The translations under genes were made by a program, and so were the position numbers. From contig BDSI01000033.1 in the NCBI GenBank assembly GCA_003117195.1, positions 434,001 to 498,000 of the forward strand: a stretch of DNA of 64,000 nucleotides, in the 5' to 3' direction. Below the pieces are notes generated by a model. The model had not been told where the DNA came from, did no database searches, and saw only the letters and a program-made list of their open reading frames with translations. This document shows, piece by piece, positions 12,401-23,343 of this stretch. The DNA is from Eudorina sp. 2006-703-Eu-15. Taxonomy: Eukaryota; Chlorophyta; Chlorophyceae; Chlamydomonadales; Volvocaceae. Each line of letters begins with the position of its first letter. Within the stretch, counting starts at the first letter, position 1.

Positions 12401-13523
12401 CGAGCTGCTCAGAGCGCGGCCGCGCGGCCTGCCGCGCCCGCGCCTGCGCCCGCTCCTGTTCCGCCGCCGCCGCCGCGGCAGCCGCCGCAGCAGCCTCCTC
12501 AGCCGCTGCCCGCTCCGCTTGCTCGGCTGCAGCTCGCTCCGCCGCTGCCCGCTCTGCCGCCGCCCGCTCTGCCGCGGCCCGCTCCGCCGCTGCCCGCTCC
12601 GCCGCCGCCCGCTCCGCCGCCGCCCGCTCCGCCGCCGCCGCCCGCTCCGCTGCCGCACGCTCAGTGGCCTCCGCGATCTCCTGCTGCGCGGCCACCGTCT
12701 CGGCCCGGACGGACTCGAGCTGCTGCCGCAACTGGTCTCGGCGCTGTCGCCGTTCCATGACCCGCTGCCTCAGCTGTTCCGCCTCCAGGGACAGACTCGC
12801 GAGCAACGGCGGGGCCCCGAGCGAGTGCGGCTGCATCGGCGGGAATACCCCCGGGCCGGGCCCGGGGGCCACCGGCCTAAGGCCAGGCTGCTGTTGCTGT
12901 TGTCGTTGGTGCTGCTGCTCACCATCATCGCCGCTGGGGGGATGCCCGCCGCCGGTGAAAGCAGGGCCTTGTGCCGACGCCGCCGCTGGTGGTGGTGGTG
13001 GTGGATTGGGGACCCGGTGCGACGGTTGCAGCGGCGGTAGCTGAGGAATTGGCAAGGCATCAACTCCGGGGAGCGTGCCTAGTTCTGACCCAAATGCCCG
13101 GCTGTCCAACCCCGGGGGAGCGGGCCCGACCTGGCTTCGGTAACTGTATGCAATTGGGTCGGGTGCCCAGGCGGCCTGCGCGGGCTGGCGTTCAACCGCA
13201 GCCAACAGAGCGGCGGCCAGGTGGCTGGGTGTGCTCAGCTGGTGTGTCGTAAGGCGGGCAGCAAGCTCCAGGCGAGCCTGGCTGTCCAGCATGTGACGCA
13301 TTTGTGAACGCATATCGCTCTGCGCCATTGCAACAAGTCGGCTGTGCAACAGCGCTGCGTGCGCCGGCACAGCCGAAGCGGGCATCTGCGCCAGGGCGGG
13401 CCTGGAAAAGCCCCCCAGTCCATATGCAGCACCATTTCCAAAGGTTTGAAAGGACGGAAATGCATCTTGAGACTGGTGATCGCTTCCAGGCTGCGATGTT
13501 GGCATCGGTGACGCGCTGCTCAT
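5886..13523 (-). CDS. Giant low-complexity RS/RE/polyQ/proline-rich protein
   Basis: This is an uninterrupted 2545-codon frame starting at an ATG at 13523. No enzymatic domain is recognisable. In order: a fairly ordinary N-terminus (residues 1-180) with many Met, Gln and His; a charged helical region (about 230-370) built of ERAAA repeats and predicted to form a coiled coil or single alpha-helix; Ala/Ser-rich linkers; an RS domain (about 920-1030, with long SRSRSR runs); an RE/RD tract (about 1075-1175); a SELESGELEADSSPSQSD acidic patch; polyglutamine with some His and Lys (about 1410-1490); 550 residues of Pro/Gln/His-rich sequence with GPMGPSHQGPMGPP repeats; a second RE/RD tract (about 2135-2230); and an Ala-rich end. 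RS and RE/RD tracts are typical of SR-related nuclear splicing or transcription proteins, so a nuclear scaffold role is inferred only. The C-terminal end near 5886 is probably an artefact of reading into an intron (donors GTGAAG or GTGGGT near 5930), with the 2804-5695 frame as the next exon. Confidence 0.7.
9060..9295 (-). repeat. CAG/CTG-rich polyglutamine tract
   Basis: Interrupted CTG (plus strand) triplets encode several polyGln blocks on the minus strand, separated by His, Lys, Leu and Arg codons. Some GTT (CAA) codons interrupt the pure CAG runs. Confidence 0.9.
12530..12662 (-). repeat. 18/21-bp coding repeat for (ERAAA)n helix
   Basis: Tandem GCTCCGCCGCCGCCC-like units encode repeated ERAAAERAAA on the minus strand, giving an i,i+6 pattern of charged residues in an otherwise all-Ala helix. 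Confidence 0.85.
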
Positions 13524-14018
13524 TTAGACCCGTGCCACGGTCCTCACGAGTCCGCTCTGATTCCTTGTTCCAATTCCCATCCTATGCAAGCCGGCTTCGG
13601 AGGCGTCAACCTATCCCGAACTTCAGAACAAAACTGACTTGAGGTGGCAGATGTTGACGATGAGTGTGCTATTTGATGAAAGATATGCCGGATCTGTTAC
13701 TTTCAATACATCAGACGCACACCCGGCGTGCCGGCTCCAGGCAGTTGATTGTACAACGCTGGGTCGTAAAATCAAAACAAAATGCTGTCGGTCGTTACGT
13801 GTGGCAGTTATTAAGACGTTAGACCAGGTTAGGGTAAGGTTTTCTTTCCATGGTGGCAGACCGAGGTAGCGTACTGACGTGTCTCAACACCACGAAACGA
13901 CCCGCATACGCGCTGTCCTGACATGTTAGCTCACTTTCAATCACGTGTAATGTACTTAACAAACGGCTGCAACTGGTTGTAAACTAAGTCGGGGTACACC
14001 ACCCGAACCGGCAGGGCG
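13524..14018. promoter_or_regulatory. Short divergent intergenic region
   Basis: About 495 bp separate the minus-strand start at 13523 from the plus-strand start at 14019, so both promoters must lie here or the transcripts overlap. It is less GC-rich than the flanking exons. I see no clear TATA box or other named element. Confidence 0.45.
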
Positions 14019-15655
14019 ATGGTCGCTCATCGAGGCCCATGCCTCCCGCTGCGCCGGACGCCGCAACTGGGGAGCTACGTTTTAGACGGCTCGCGCCGCG
14101 GCGCTGGCCCCGCATGTCCTCTAGCTCGCTTACAGCCTTGCCATGCCTGGGGCGACGGTGCCGGCCGCGGCCGCGGCCCAGCGGGCCCCGGTGGCCGCAA
14201 CGACGAGGCCCCCGTCATCCAACCCTCCCTAGTCATTCCCCCGCCGCCCACCGGCAGTCAGGTACGGCATGGTACGGTATTTGTTTGCCCTTTACGTTTT
14301 CCCCGTGAAAGGGAAGAGCACGGGGATGCGGAGCAGCCGGGGCGGACCCAGAACCGAACGGCCGGTCGTCCTGACCCGCTGCGCCCCGCCCTACCGCCGG
14401 CCGGTGCAAGGCTGTGCCTTAGGTCGCGTGACCCCACACAGCAGCCCGGCCGGATCAACCAGGGGCCGTCCCGTTCATGGGGAGTAGCGGGACTCGCCGA
14501 CTTGCCCTGCACCCACAATTGTTGTCGTCAGTGATATTGCAGTGGGCCCCCATGGGGCATCGACAGCAACCGCAGCCTCCCCTCCACACATAAACTCTGA
14601 AAATACGAAGAAACCGCGTCACCTTGGCGCACCGGACAGGCGCCACCAGTGCACCAGAGCACGCCCCGCACCCACTCCACCAGGGAACCACACCGGGATC
14701 CCTCTCTGTCACGTCCTAGAGGGGGAGCGTAGCCCCCACCGACGACACCATCCCTTCCTCGGTCTGCCTAGCTGGTATGCCTAGCTGGTATGCCTAGCTG
14801 GTATGCCTAGCTGGTATGCCTAGCTGGTATGCCTAGCTGGTATGCCTAGCTCCGCGAACTCGGAGAACCAGCTCCGAAACTCCCCCATCGCCCGCCGGGC
14901 GGCCATCCCGGCTACATCTGCCGCTGTGAGGACCGCATTGTGAGGACGCTGTGGGGCAACCGACCTCCCGCGCTTCGGTTCTCTCGCTGCCGGGCGCCCA
15001 CGGCCCCGCCCCGTTTTGCAGCGTCTCAAGCCGCCCGGGTGCTCCCCCTTTCCCGTGTCCACCTGCAGTACGGCCGAAACAGGCTGATCGATATGGCTTT
15101 CATTGGGTCCGATAGTGGCGGCGGCGGCGGTGGCGGCGGCGGGTGGTTCTCCGGAGGCGGCGGAGGAGGAGGCAGCGAAGGCCGGGGGCGCAGCGGCCGC
15201 GGTGGCGGCGGCGGCGGCCGCGGCGATCGTGGACAAGGTACGGCAGGGCGCGGGTGCGCCGGTCGCCGGTTGGGCCTCCCAGTGCATGACAACTAACTAC
15301 CACCACCACCAAAACCACCAAAACCAACTTCACACCCCCCACAGGCGGCGGCGACTTTTCCGGAGGTCGCAGGCGGTTTGGTGTCCTGCCGCGCGTCCTC
15401 ATCCTCGTCCAGTTCCTGTGCTGGTCTGTGGTACTGTACATGCTGATAGACACCGTCTTCAACACGTCCACCCGCCTGGCCAAGAAGATCTGGTACGGCA
15501 GCGGCAAGGCACGTGCCGTACAGGAGCCTGGGGAGCTGGATGCGGCGGCGTCCGGGGCGCTGGCGGCGGCGCTGGCGCGGGAAGGTGAAGAGGTGGTGGA
15601 GGAAGTCGTACTGGTGACGGAGGAGGGGGAGGAGGAGGAACAGGGCGCACCAGCG

Positions 15656-15686
<31 letters not shown>

Positions 15687-16213
15687 AGGGGAGGCACTCA
15701 GCGGCGCGGGGGGGCCCAGCGCACGGCGCCGCCGGTCCGTCGACGGCGGCGGCTACCTCCGGGGCCCCCACGCCGGTGGCCGCAGCAGCGTCGGGCGGTC
15801 CGGGTACCCCCACAGCACCTCCTCCCACGGATACTGCTGCACCGTCCACCTCACCTGCAGCGGGGAAGGCCAGCGGCATTGGCGGTTTGGCCGCCGTGCC
15901 CGCTCCGCCCGCCTGGTCGTCGTCGTCGTCGTCGTCGTCGTTTTCGTCGTCGTCGTCGTCGTCGTTTTCGTCCTCTGAGACCATGTCTTTCGAAGGCGGC
16001 TCTGGGCCACAACAGCTCGAAGACCAACCTCAAGCTCAACCCCAAGCCCAGCCGGACCAGCAGCAGCACCCGCAGCAGCACCCGCAGTCTCAGGGCGCCG
16101 GGCAGCGGCCGCCCTTCGTGCGGTACGAGGGCGCCAGGCCGGTGGAGTACCCCACCCTGGCGGTGTTCATCATGATCCTCGGGTCTGTGGGGTTCTTCTC
16201 AACCCTGGGCTGA
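14019..16213 (+). CDS. Gly-rich protein with two transmembrane segments, function unknown
   Basis: I do not recognise a family. My model has three exons: 14019-14261, 15069-15237, 15345-16213, with donors GTACGGCA at 14262 and 15238, acceptors CACCTGCAG and CCCACAG, and an AACTAAC branch-like site before the last acceptor. The joined frame is 426 codons. The N-terminus is Arg/Pro/Ser-rich and transit-peptide-like, followed by EAPVIQPSLVIPPPPTG, then YGRNRLIDMAFIGSDSGG and a glycine tract. A hydrophobic segment (RVLILVQFLCWSVVLYMLID, about 152-172) is followed by an acidic and Ala/Ser/Gln-rich linker of about 200 residues. A second hydrophobic segment (LAVFIMILGSVGFF) ends the protein. An organelle membrane location, perhaps plastid, is inferred. 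The first exon is the least certain; a start at ATG 15093 or another upstream exon is possible. Confidence 0.55.
14766..14850. repeat. 13-bp tandem repeat in intron 1 of the Gly-rich membrane protein
   Basis: About 6.5 near-perfect copies of CTAGCTGGTATGC. Confidence 0.95.
15913..15978 (+). repeat. TCG triplet run encoding polySer
   Basis: TCG (GTC GTC on the shifted phase) repeats give two polySer blocks separated by Phe in the linker of the 14019-16213 protein. Confidence 0.85.
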
Positions 16214-17740
16214 GTTGAGTGATGGCCCCAGTGCCCAGTCTTAGGGTCTCTCTCGTCTGCGGCGGGGATGGCCCCCCAGTCCGTTTGGGAAGACGGGCCC
16301 CCCGTCCCCGGATGCCCGGCGTCGCCGCCTGGGCTGTGATGATGTCTCGGGGGACAGCGGATGGGGAGTTGGGGACTGGCTGGCTGGGTTCTGATGCGCG
16401 GCTGTCCGACCTAATGATCTATCCACAGCCCGCGGCGCCGTGTGGTGACTTGACTGCTGCTGCGGTTGCTCAGGGACACAAGGGGGGCGGGCTTCTTGCG
16501 AGGACTACCATGTACGACAATGCACGATGGACCCTTTTCCGAAGGCGGGGCGCTGTGTTTGCATTTGTTGCTGTATTCTGCCGTATGTGTACGAGGGGGG
16601 CAGTGCCGACCTCACGGAAGGATCGTGGAAGGTCGGAAAGGAGTGTGCAGGGCAGGGCACTTGGACCCTGCGGAGCAGTCGAGGTGCAGTCAACGGGCGG
16701 GGCGTTTGTACGGCGGTATCTTCCGCAGACGCGCTGCCACCCAGTAATGCGTACATTCATCCAACCACGTCCCTTAGCGCATGCAGCGCTTCGGTACGGA
16801 ATGGCACGGCGGTGCTGTGTACGGACTCCGGGGATTCGTCGGCGGGGAGCCCCCGGGAGGCAGTGATGCCACGAACCAGCGGCGCGTGCAGCACTCCAGG
16901 GAGGGGCTTTACGGCACGCTGGCGCGAAGTACGGTATGCGGCCCCCATACCCCCCCGTGGCCGACCAGGGCGTCCATCGGTGTGTGCGTTCGGACAGTAC
17001 GGACAGTACGGACGGTACGGACATATGTACAAGATTGTGGCGGGACACGCTTCGCTGACATGGTCTCTGACTTGATCCGGATGCCACACGTCAAAAGCCA
17101 ACCGCAGACACGGTTTGTTCTTGCGGTTCGCAAGGCACTGGGCAAGGCAGCCAACCGGCCGGCCGCCGTGGCCCGCTACACGCGCCAGCGGTCCCGCGGG
17201 TCCGCTGTCCGGTCTGGTGTCCCCGCGGTTGTGAGTCCACTGCCAGCACACTGCCATCCAACCGGCACGCATCGCACCGCACCACACCGCCGATCAAGTC
17301 CTGCGTCCACAAACATGCCCCAACACCATCAGCAACCACAGCCGCAGCAGTGGCATCAGGAGCCGTAGCAGTAGCAGCAGAAGCAGCAGCGCACAGAGCC
17401 CAGCCGAAAACTCTCACGGCGGACCCCGATCGTGCGCCTTGGTCCCCTCGTCCGTCGCCTGACACCCACGTAACCCGTAACCGTTCCTACCCCACCCCAC
17501 CCCACGCCACCCCAGGCTGCGCCTCTTCTTTGACATCCCCGCCCGCTTCAGTCCACCACCACCACCTTAGCCACCCTGAGCAGCAGCCCGGTGTGCCCTG
17601 CCCCTGTAAGACAGATCCCCATGAACCTCCCCGCAAGCCCGCATCCCCATCTGTTCCCACCTTTCCTCGCCTCGTTGGTCCACCCATTCCCTTCCATCCC
17701 GGTCCAGTCCATGCCGTCGTCCGTCCTCCCATCACCCCAT
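16214..17740. other. Convergent intergenic/3' UTR region
   Basis: Open frames here overlap on both strands and match nothing I know. The first plus-strand TGTAA after the 16213 stop is at 17605-17609, allowing a 1.4 kb 3' UTR. A cluster of GGACAGTACGGACGGTACGG units lies near 16990-17025. Confidence 0.5.
17605..17609 (+). terminator. Candidate poly(A) signal TGTAA for the 14019-16213 gene
   Basis: It is the first TGTAA downstream of the stop; TGTAA is the usual chlorophycean signal. The assignment is inferred. Confidence 0.35.
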
Positions 17741-17934
17741 TGACCCATTCAGATCTGGGTGACCCATTCAGATCTGGGTGACCCATTCAGATCTGGGTGA
17801 CCCATTCAGATCTGGGTGACCCATTCAGATCTGGGTGACCCATTCAGATCTGGGTGACCCATTCAGATCTGGGTGACCCATTCAGATCTGGGTGACCCAT
17901 TCAGATCTGGGTGACCCATTCAGATCTGGGTGAC
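17741..17934. repeat. 19-bp minisatellite overlapping the stop of the oxidoreductase gene
   Basis: About ten nearly identical copies of TGACCCATTCAGATCTGGG. Each unit contains the palindrome CAGATCTG (BglII site). There are no spacers, so it is not a CRISPR. On the minus strand the first copy supplies the last codons (V-T-Q-I) and the TGA stop of the oxidoreductase. Confidence 0.95.
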
Positions 17935-20900
17935 AGGTGTGGCTTGGCCCGCCGCGGCTGCCGAGGCCAGGAGCGCCTCAATCAGAGCCAGGTCCCGCGC
18001 GCCCTCCTCGGGGCTGGACCGCGCGGCGGCGTCCGGCACGCCGCCGCCGCCGCCGCCGGACCCCGCCGCCGGCTCCGCCTCGCCCGCCGCCGGCCGCCGG
18101 AGACCCGCCGTAAGGCCCACGAACTCGGCGAACTCGTCCTGGCAGCCGGAGAAGGCGTACGGCAGAATCTGCAGCGTGGGGTCAGCCTGTTGGGGGGGGG
18201 AGGGGTTTACGGCGGGGGTAAGAGGGCGGGCGGGCGGGTGGGAGGGAGAGGACGGCCGTCTGGTGGACCTTCGTGTGCGGGTACCTTGCACACGCCCCGG
18301 GGAGACCGGGTGGCAGCAAGGGGCCGGGTGGTTAAGAGGGCCTTGCGCGCCACAGACGTGCCCACGCATATAGACGTGCATGGGACGATTGGGGGGAGCG
18401 GTTGCCGCCAACTCGGACGGCACGCCGCCGCCGGGGCACCGCCTCCCGCGTCCCGCGTGGACCCAGAGCCGCGAGGCCGGCCCGTCAGGAGAACGAGATG
18501 ATGTCCGTATCGGCCCACGAATGCGACCCGACGACGGCGGTATGCCGATGCACAGACTGGACACGATGGGACCCATAACCCCCCCGTGTCCCCCTTGTTG
18601 CTTCCCCAGTCTCCCCCTGGCCCCCTGTGCTGCTGCCGCGGGTCGTGCGCGTTGCGGGGGCACCCTGCCTCCTTGCCTCCTTGCTGCCCACCTGCCCCTG
18701 CTGCGGCGGGTCGTGCGGCTTAACCGTCTTGATGGCCAGGGTATAGCCGGTGCGGCTGCCGCCCCAGCCGCCCCGGGACACCTCCAGGGAGCCCTCCGTG
18801 CCCACCACACTCAGGGACCAACGGACCTGAGGAGGGCGGGGCGCGGGCAGAGGGGGGCGGGGGGGGGGGGACTGGGGAGACTCAGCGTGGTCATCAGCAT
18901 GGGAGGACGGGGCTTTGGGGCCCCTTTTTACGACACCGTCCGACAGTACGACACCAGGAGGAAGCGATCGATACCCACTCATCGGCCTGTGCTTTCTGGC
19001 CCAAGGCCCTTTGGTGTCCGGACAGGCGCGGCGCGGGCCTTAACATGCGGCGGCGACAGGTATCCGAGCGGCGCGGGGCGGGAGAGACAGACACCGGCGG
19101 ACAGGGAAACGGGAGCTCCCAGCTGTTGCATACTGCGTGATCAACCCAACCCTGTGCGCCATCCCCCACGGACGCGTCGCGACTGGAACCTGAAACCCGA
19201 ACCCCCGGGAACATGGCAGCACTGCGGGTATGCGGACTCCAGGGACTGCATGGCCCACATGTCCGGCGCGCTGTCGGGGACACATTGGCCGCATCACTGC
19301 AGGTGCCTCATCGCGGCTCTCAACCTCTGGAGATACAACACACACTCACATACACGCATACACACACGGCCGGGTCTCTTACCTAAGCACATACACACAC
19401 AGGCGTGTGTGGGTGTGTTTAACAATAAACACACACACGGGCATGTCTGTAACGAGACGCCCACGCACCTGGTGAGCAGCCAGGGAGATGCTGATGCTGG
19501 CGGGCACCCCGCCCCGGGCGAACAGCGCCACCCCCACCACCGAGTCGGGGAAGGACAGGTCGGGCTTGGCCTGGGGGGATGGGCGGGGCGGGGCGGAGGG
19601 CAGGGGCGGGGCCGGCGCGCGCTCTCATCACCCGGGCGGCGGCGAGGAAAAAGGGAGGAGGTCCCGCTGCCCCTCTGTCCCTCGGCCCCCCTCACCTGCA
19701 GCGCGTGTGCGGAGGCGCTGACCGCCTCCCCCAGCCCAGCCGCCGCCGCCACCATCCGCAGCGCCGCCACGAAGTGTACGGAGCTGTCCATGAAGAATCC
19801 GCCCGGGCAGCCCGACGTGTCACGCCGCCACGAGCTGCCGTAGTACCTGTACGACAAATGGTTTCGTTCAAACGGGCGAGTGTGGCGGACAGGGTTGAAG
19901 TCAGGAAGCGGGCGATTGGGCGGGGCATGAGGTGTCAAGGAATGGTTTGGGAGGGGGAGGCGCAGCAAGTGAGATCACTACAGACCCCGGGGCCGGTGGG
20001 GAAGGAGGTGTGTGTGCGTGTGTTTAATGAGAAGCCCACACGTGTGTATGTACGACATACGCGCATACCCACCGGTTCCGCTCGTCCATGGGCAGGTCCG
20101 CGATGAGATCCAGTTTGATAATCTTGCCCAGCTCCGAAACCCGTCGACAAGCCGCCACGAACACCGCCTCGTACCTGCGACGCCGTCGTACATCGTACAT
20201 CGCGCACCGTACAGCACGTCGTCCTTCGTCAGTCGTGAGCACCAGGTCCCCGGCGCAAGCGGCGGAAGTGCCAACCAAACCACCAAGAAGCAAACACCAC
20301 AGCCACCGATCCCCACCGACCTGGTCCTCGATAACTTACTCCCCTTGTGCCGCACCGTTTCCCTGACCCCCTCAGCGCCCCTACCTCCCGCCCTGCCCTG
20401 CCCTGCCCCTGTCTCCGGCCGCCTCCCTCTATCTGGCACACGCGGGTGCCCCGGCGACGCGCCCCCGGAGATCACGCCCACGGCAGACGACGCGCACCCC
20501 CAGGATCCGAGATCCAACCCGACCTGAACCGCCTGTTGAGTGGCGAGACCCGGGACCCCAGCCATCCAATTCTGATGGTTGGATATCAACTTGTCACGGT
20601 TCAAAAACTTGTTGGATGGATACCCCGCCGGGCGCACGCACACCTGTAGTTCTCCGCGAACATCCAAAGAGGCATCCGTTGCGGGCTGGGGGCGGCCGCC
20701 ACCGCCTCGCGGTAGGCCCGAATGGCCGCCAACGCGTCGGCTACGGTGGCCGCCACGGGCTTCTCCTGCACCACCGCCTTGCCCGCGGCGAGGCACCGCT
20801 GCACGATCTGCGGGCGAGGAACCCCCGTGGCGGTTGGGGTTGGGGCGTGGGGGCCGTCCGCAATGGGGCCCGCACAGGGCCGCCGGGGTTATGCATGCAT

Positions 20901-21745
20901 GGGCGGCCTTGGTGCGGGCCTGTGTGTTCAGTTGTTAGGGCAGGGCTGCGTCTGCCGCGGCCTTGCCCATCAAAACCCTCTGGCATTCTTCCCGGCCCCG
21001 GCATCTTGGAAATCGACGCCCCCCAGGCCACATAGCATTTTTCGACTGCCTGACCTCAGAGCCTCTTGATAGGAGAGAGCGTCGCCGAGAAGCAAACCCC
21101 ACGCTGCCGCAGTAGCAATGGCAGCAGCAGCAGCAGCAGAAGCAATAGCAACAGCAGGTGTCGTACCGGCAATGCCGCCTGGACCGGTAGTACGACAACC
21201 ACCAACTGAATGGATTCGTCGTCCAGGATCTGCTGCAGGGCATCTTCCCCCGCCACCGCCGCGCTCTTGGGGAAGAACCTGATGTGGGCACGCGGGTTTG
21301 AAATCGAGAACCACGATCACAAGGTAACGGAGCGAGTTGCAAAAATTATGGGCCGCGGGCGAGGTGGGCCGTCTTTATGGAGTTGCTCAAACGCGCCGAG
21401 CAGCCGGGGAGGGCCGGGCTGTGCCAATTGCCTAGCTTGCGACACTCCTGGGAGGGCAGGTGGTAGAGGGCACCTACTCTTGGACGTAGGCTTGCGCGGA
21501 TTCGATTGTCCGGGACCAAACACACTTCAGCTCGACCTCACTTTCCTTGGACCTGCGCGGTGGAGATCGGAAAGGAGGAAAATCGGCTGACGTCGATGAT
21601 GTTGCGAAGGGCCAGAACGGGAAGGTTGACCTCCGACGCGGCACGTGAAACTACTTTTTTCATAAACCTCTCACTTAAAGTTAGTTTTGTAAATGTCCTT
21701 GGCGAAAATGCCGGTTCCGAGCAGTGCCGCGCCAACGGGCGCCAT
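17920..21745 (-). CDS. Gfo/Idh/MocA-family NAD(P)-dependent oxidoreductase
   Basis: Nine exons splice in frame to 392 aa, the usual family length: 21675-21745, 21478-21552, 21167-21278, 20644-20807, 20073-20174, 19696-19846, 19469-19570, 18692-18826, 17920-18186. The ATG at 21745 opens MAPVGAALLGTGIFAKD, a Rossmann GxGxxA-type dinucleotide-binding loop. Exon 2 gives VELKCVWSR, exon 3 the beta-strand IQLVVVVLPVQ, and exon 4 the family hallmark EKP (AAGKAVVQEKPVAAT). Then come AENYR, GGFFMDSSVHFVAALRM (the active-site D/H-containing helix region), GTEGSLEV and a C-terminal ALIEALLASA helix. The family oxidises or reduces sugars and related polyols; substrate and compartment are not evident. No obvious transit peptide precedes the Rossmann fold, so it is probably cytosolic. 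The C-terminus runs into a minisatellite. Confidence in family is high. Confidence 0.9.
19325..19450. repeat. CA-rich repeat with TAAACACACACACGGGC-like ends (intron)
   Basis: Alternating CA/GT tracts in the intron between oxidoreductase exons 7 and 8. Inverted copies of TAAACACACACAC face each other around 19409-19435. Confidence 0.75.
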
Positions 21746-23343
21746 CGTGGCGTGCAGGCGGTCTATGCCCGGGCACCGGCGCGTCTGTCTAAACTTTGAG
21801 ACCACTAAGGAAATATCATCTCTAACCGGATTGCGCAGTACGGGCCGACTGCAGGACGGATTCCGAGGAATGTTGCCGGAGCCGAACCGTGGAACGGATG
21901 CCGTTGGCACAACCGCCAATCTGCAGAGTGCAGCCATAACGTTTGCATTTCGCGCTTGGAAGATTGTTTTGCCCCACTACCGGGCGCGCCATGATGATTA
22001 GGTGCACCTCAGGAATGGCCCCTATGGCAGCGAAGTAGGTGGCGCCTGCTGGCGCTGTACCCATGCCAGAGCCCGGGGGCACGAAGAACACCCGCAAGCA
22101 CCCCAATACCTCAAGATGCATGCAGTACAAATGCTTTTTCGCACGCGGTGAGCCGGACGAGCCTTTCATTCGTGACATGCAGCACCCGGGGCCCCAGTTG
22201 CGGCTGTTGCAGCTGCTGGACTACGTTGCCCCGCACCACCGGGGTCGTGCAAGTCGCGCGACGATGACCCCTTGGAAGGACAACAAACAATTCATGAGCG
22301 CCTACACCTGGATAGATGACAGCCTCGCATGATCGTTACAAGTGGGTCCCAACAAGGGACCATGAATGCATACCTGCAACCCAACGGTCAACAGCAACGG
22401 AATCCGCAACCATGCCGACCCCAGCAGCGGCGGCAGCTCGTACTGCTGCCTGCAAAACGGACGAGCCTGACAGCCGGCGGGGGGGCCCTTCCAAGTCACT
22501 GACAGCCCCGACCTGCCGACTGGACCACGCCCGGGACTGCTGGGGACCTCGGGTCGCTCCGATGTCGACCCACCCTGGACCCACCCTTGACCCGGGCGCC
22601 TCAGGCAACGGACCGGGGGATCAAGGACCGTGTCGCCATCGCAGGCGCAACCTCGTCCTCTCCCAATCCCCACCCAAATCCGCATCCAACGCGGAGCAAC
22701 GACGCACATCTAAATAACTCTCCGTCAGAACACGTTCCTCCGTACATATGCCGTACGCAAACGCCACTTCCGTCGCAGCCACGCATCACACACACACACA
22801 CACACATACACACACACGCACACACACCACAAGCTGGTGGGGTCGTCTTCTTGTATGCACACTTCAGCTCCTCCGGAACCCGTTTCGGGATTCCCGCTAC
22901 CTCAGGATGGTCTTGTCTGATGAGCTTTCGTGTTGGCGACCTCTTGGGCAACGTCTTGGCCTGCAGACCGCCTCACAGACACGCTCCGGGGGTACTGGCC
23001 CCCGGCGCCACCCGGCTATGCCCGCCCTGCGGTCGCGGCCGGACCTGGCCAGGTCGGGCTTGCAACGATGACAACACCCTCATCAAAAACTCTTCTCGCG
23101 GCTCAAAACGAAAATCTTCCCGAAACACACACTTGCGTACACACACCACCCTGCCAGCCACACTCTTCCGCAACATTGCTAAAGCTTACCACCGCATCCT
23201 GTGGACCGCAAACCCCTCCAAACCACCACCAGGGGCCCCGCGCCTGCGGCTGCTCCCCGGCGCCTCCGGCCGGACGTGCTCCCCTCTCACGCCGCCGCCG
23301 GCCTCCGCGCCTGCCGTACCCCGTACGGCGACGCGCTCCCCTC
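21746..23343. other. Upstream region of the oxidoreductase and 3' UTR of the M3 peptidase
   Basis: I see no gene. It contains a CA microsatellite at about 22782-22830. The first minus-strand TGTAA below the peptidase stop is at 22336-22340, leaving about 590 bp for the oxidoreductase promoter. Confidence 0.5.
22336..22340 (-). terminator. Candidate poly(A) signal (TGTAA on minus strand) for the M3 peptidase
   Basis: It is the first TGTAA after the stop at 23344, giving a 1 kb 3' UTR. The assignment is inferred. Confidence 0.35.

Noticed and set aside
14820..15287. Minus-strand frame ending MGEFRSWFSEFAELG
   Set aside because: Superficially similar to the C-terminal EFAEFVGL of the nearby oxidoreductase, but too short, ending in the 13-bp repeat, and antisense to a better supported intron/exon model.
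17741..17934. CRISPR-like array
   Set aside because: Units are head-to-tail with no spacers, and the DNA is eukaryotic; it is a minisatellite.
21056..21166. Leucine-rich extension of oxidoreductase exon 3
   Set aside because: It reads a CAG-rich intron; a GTACGA donor at 21166 joined to IVQRCLAAGK restores the family sequence.
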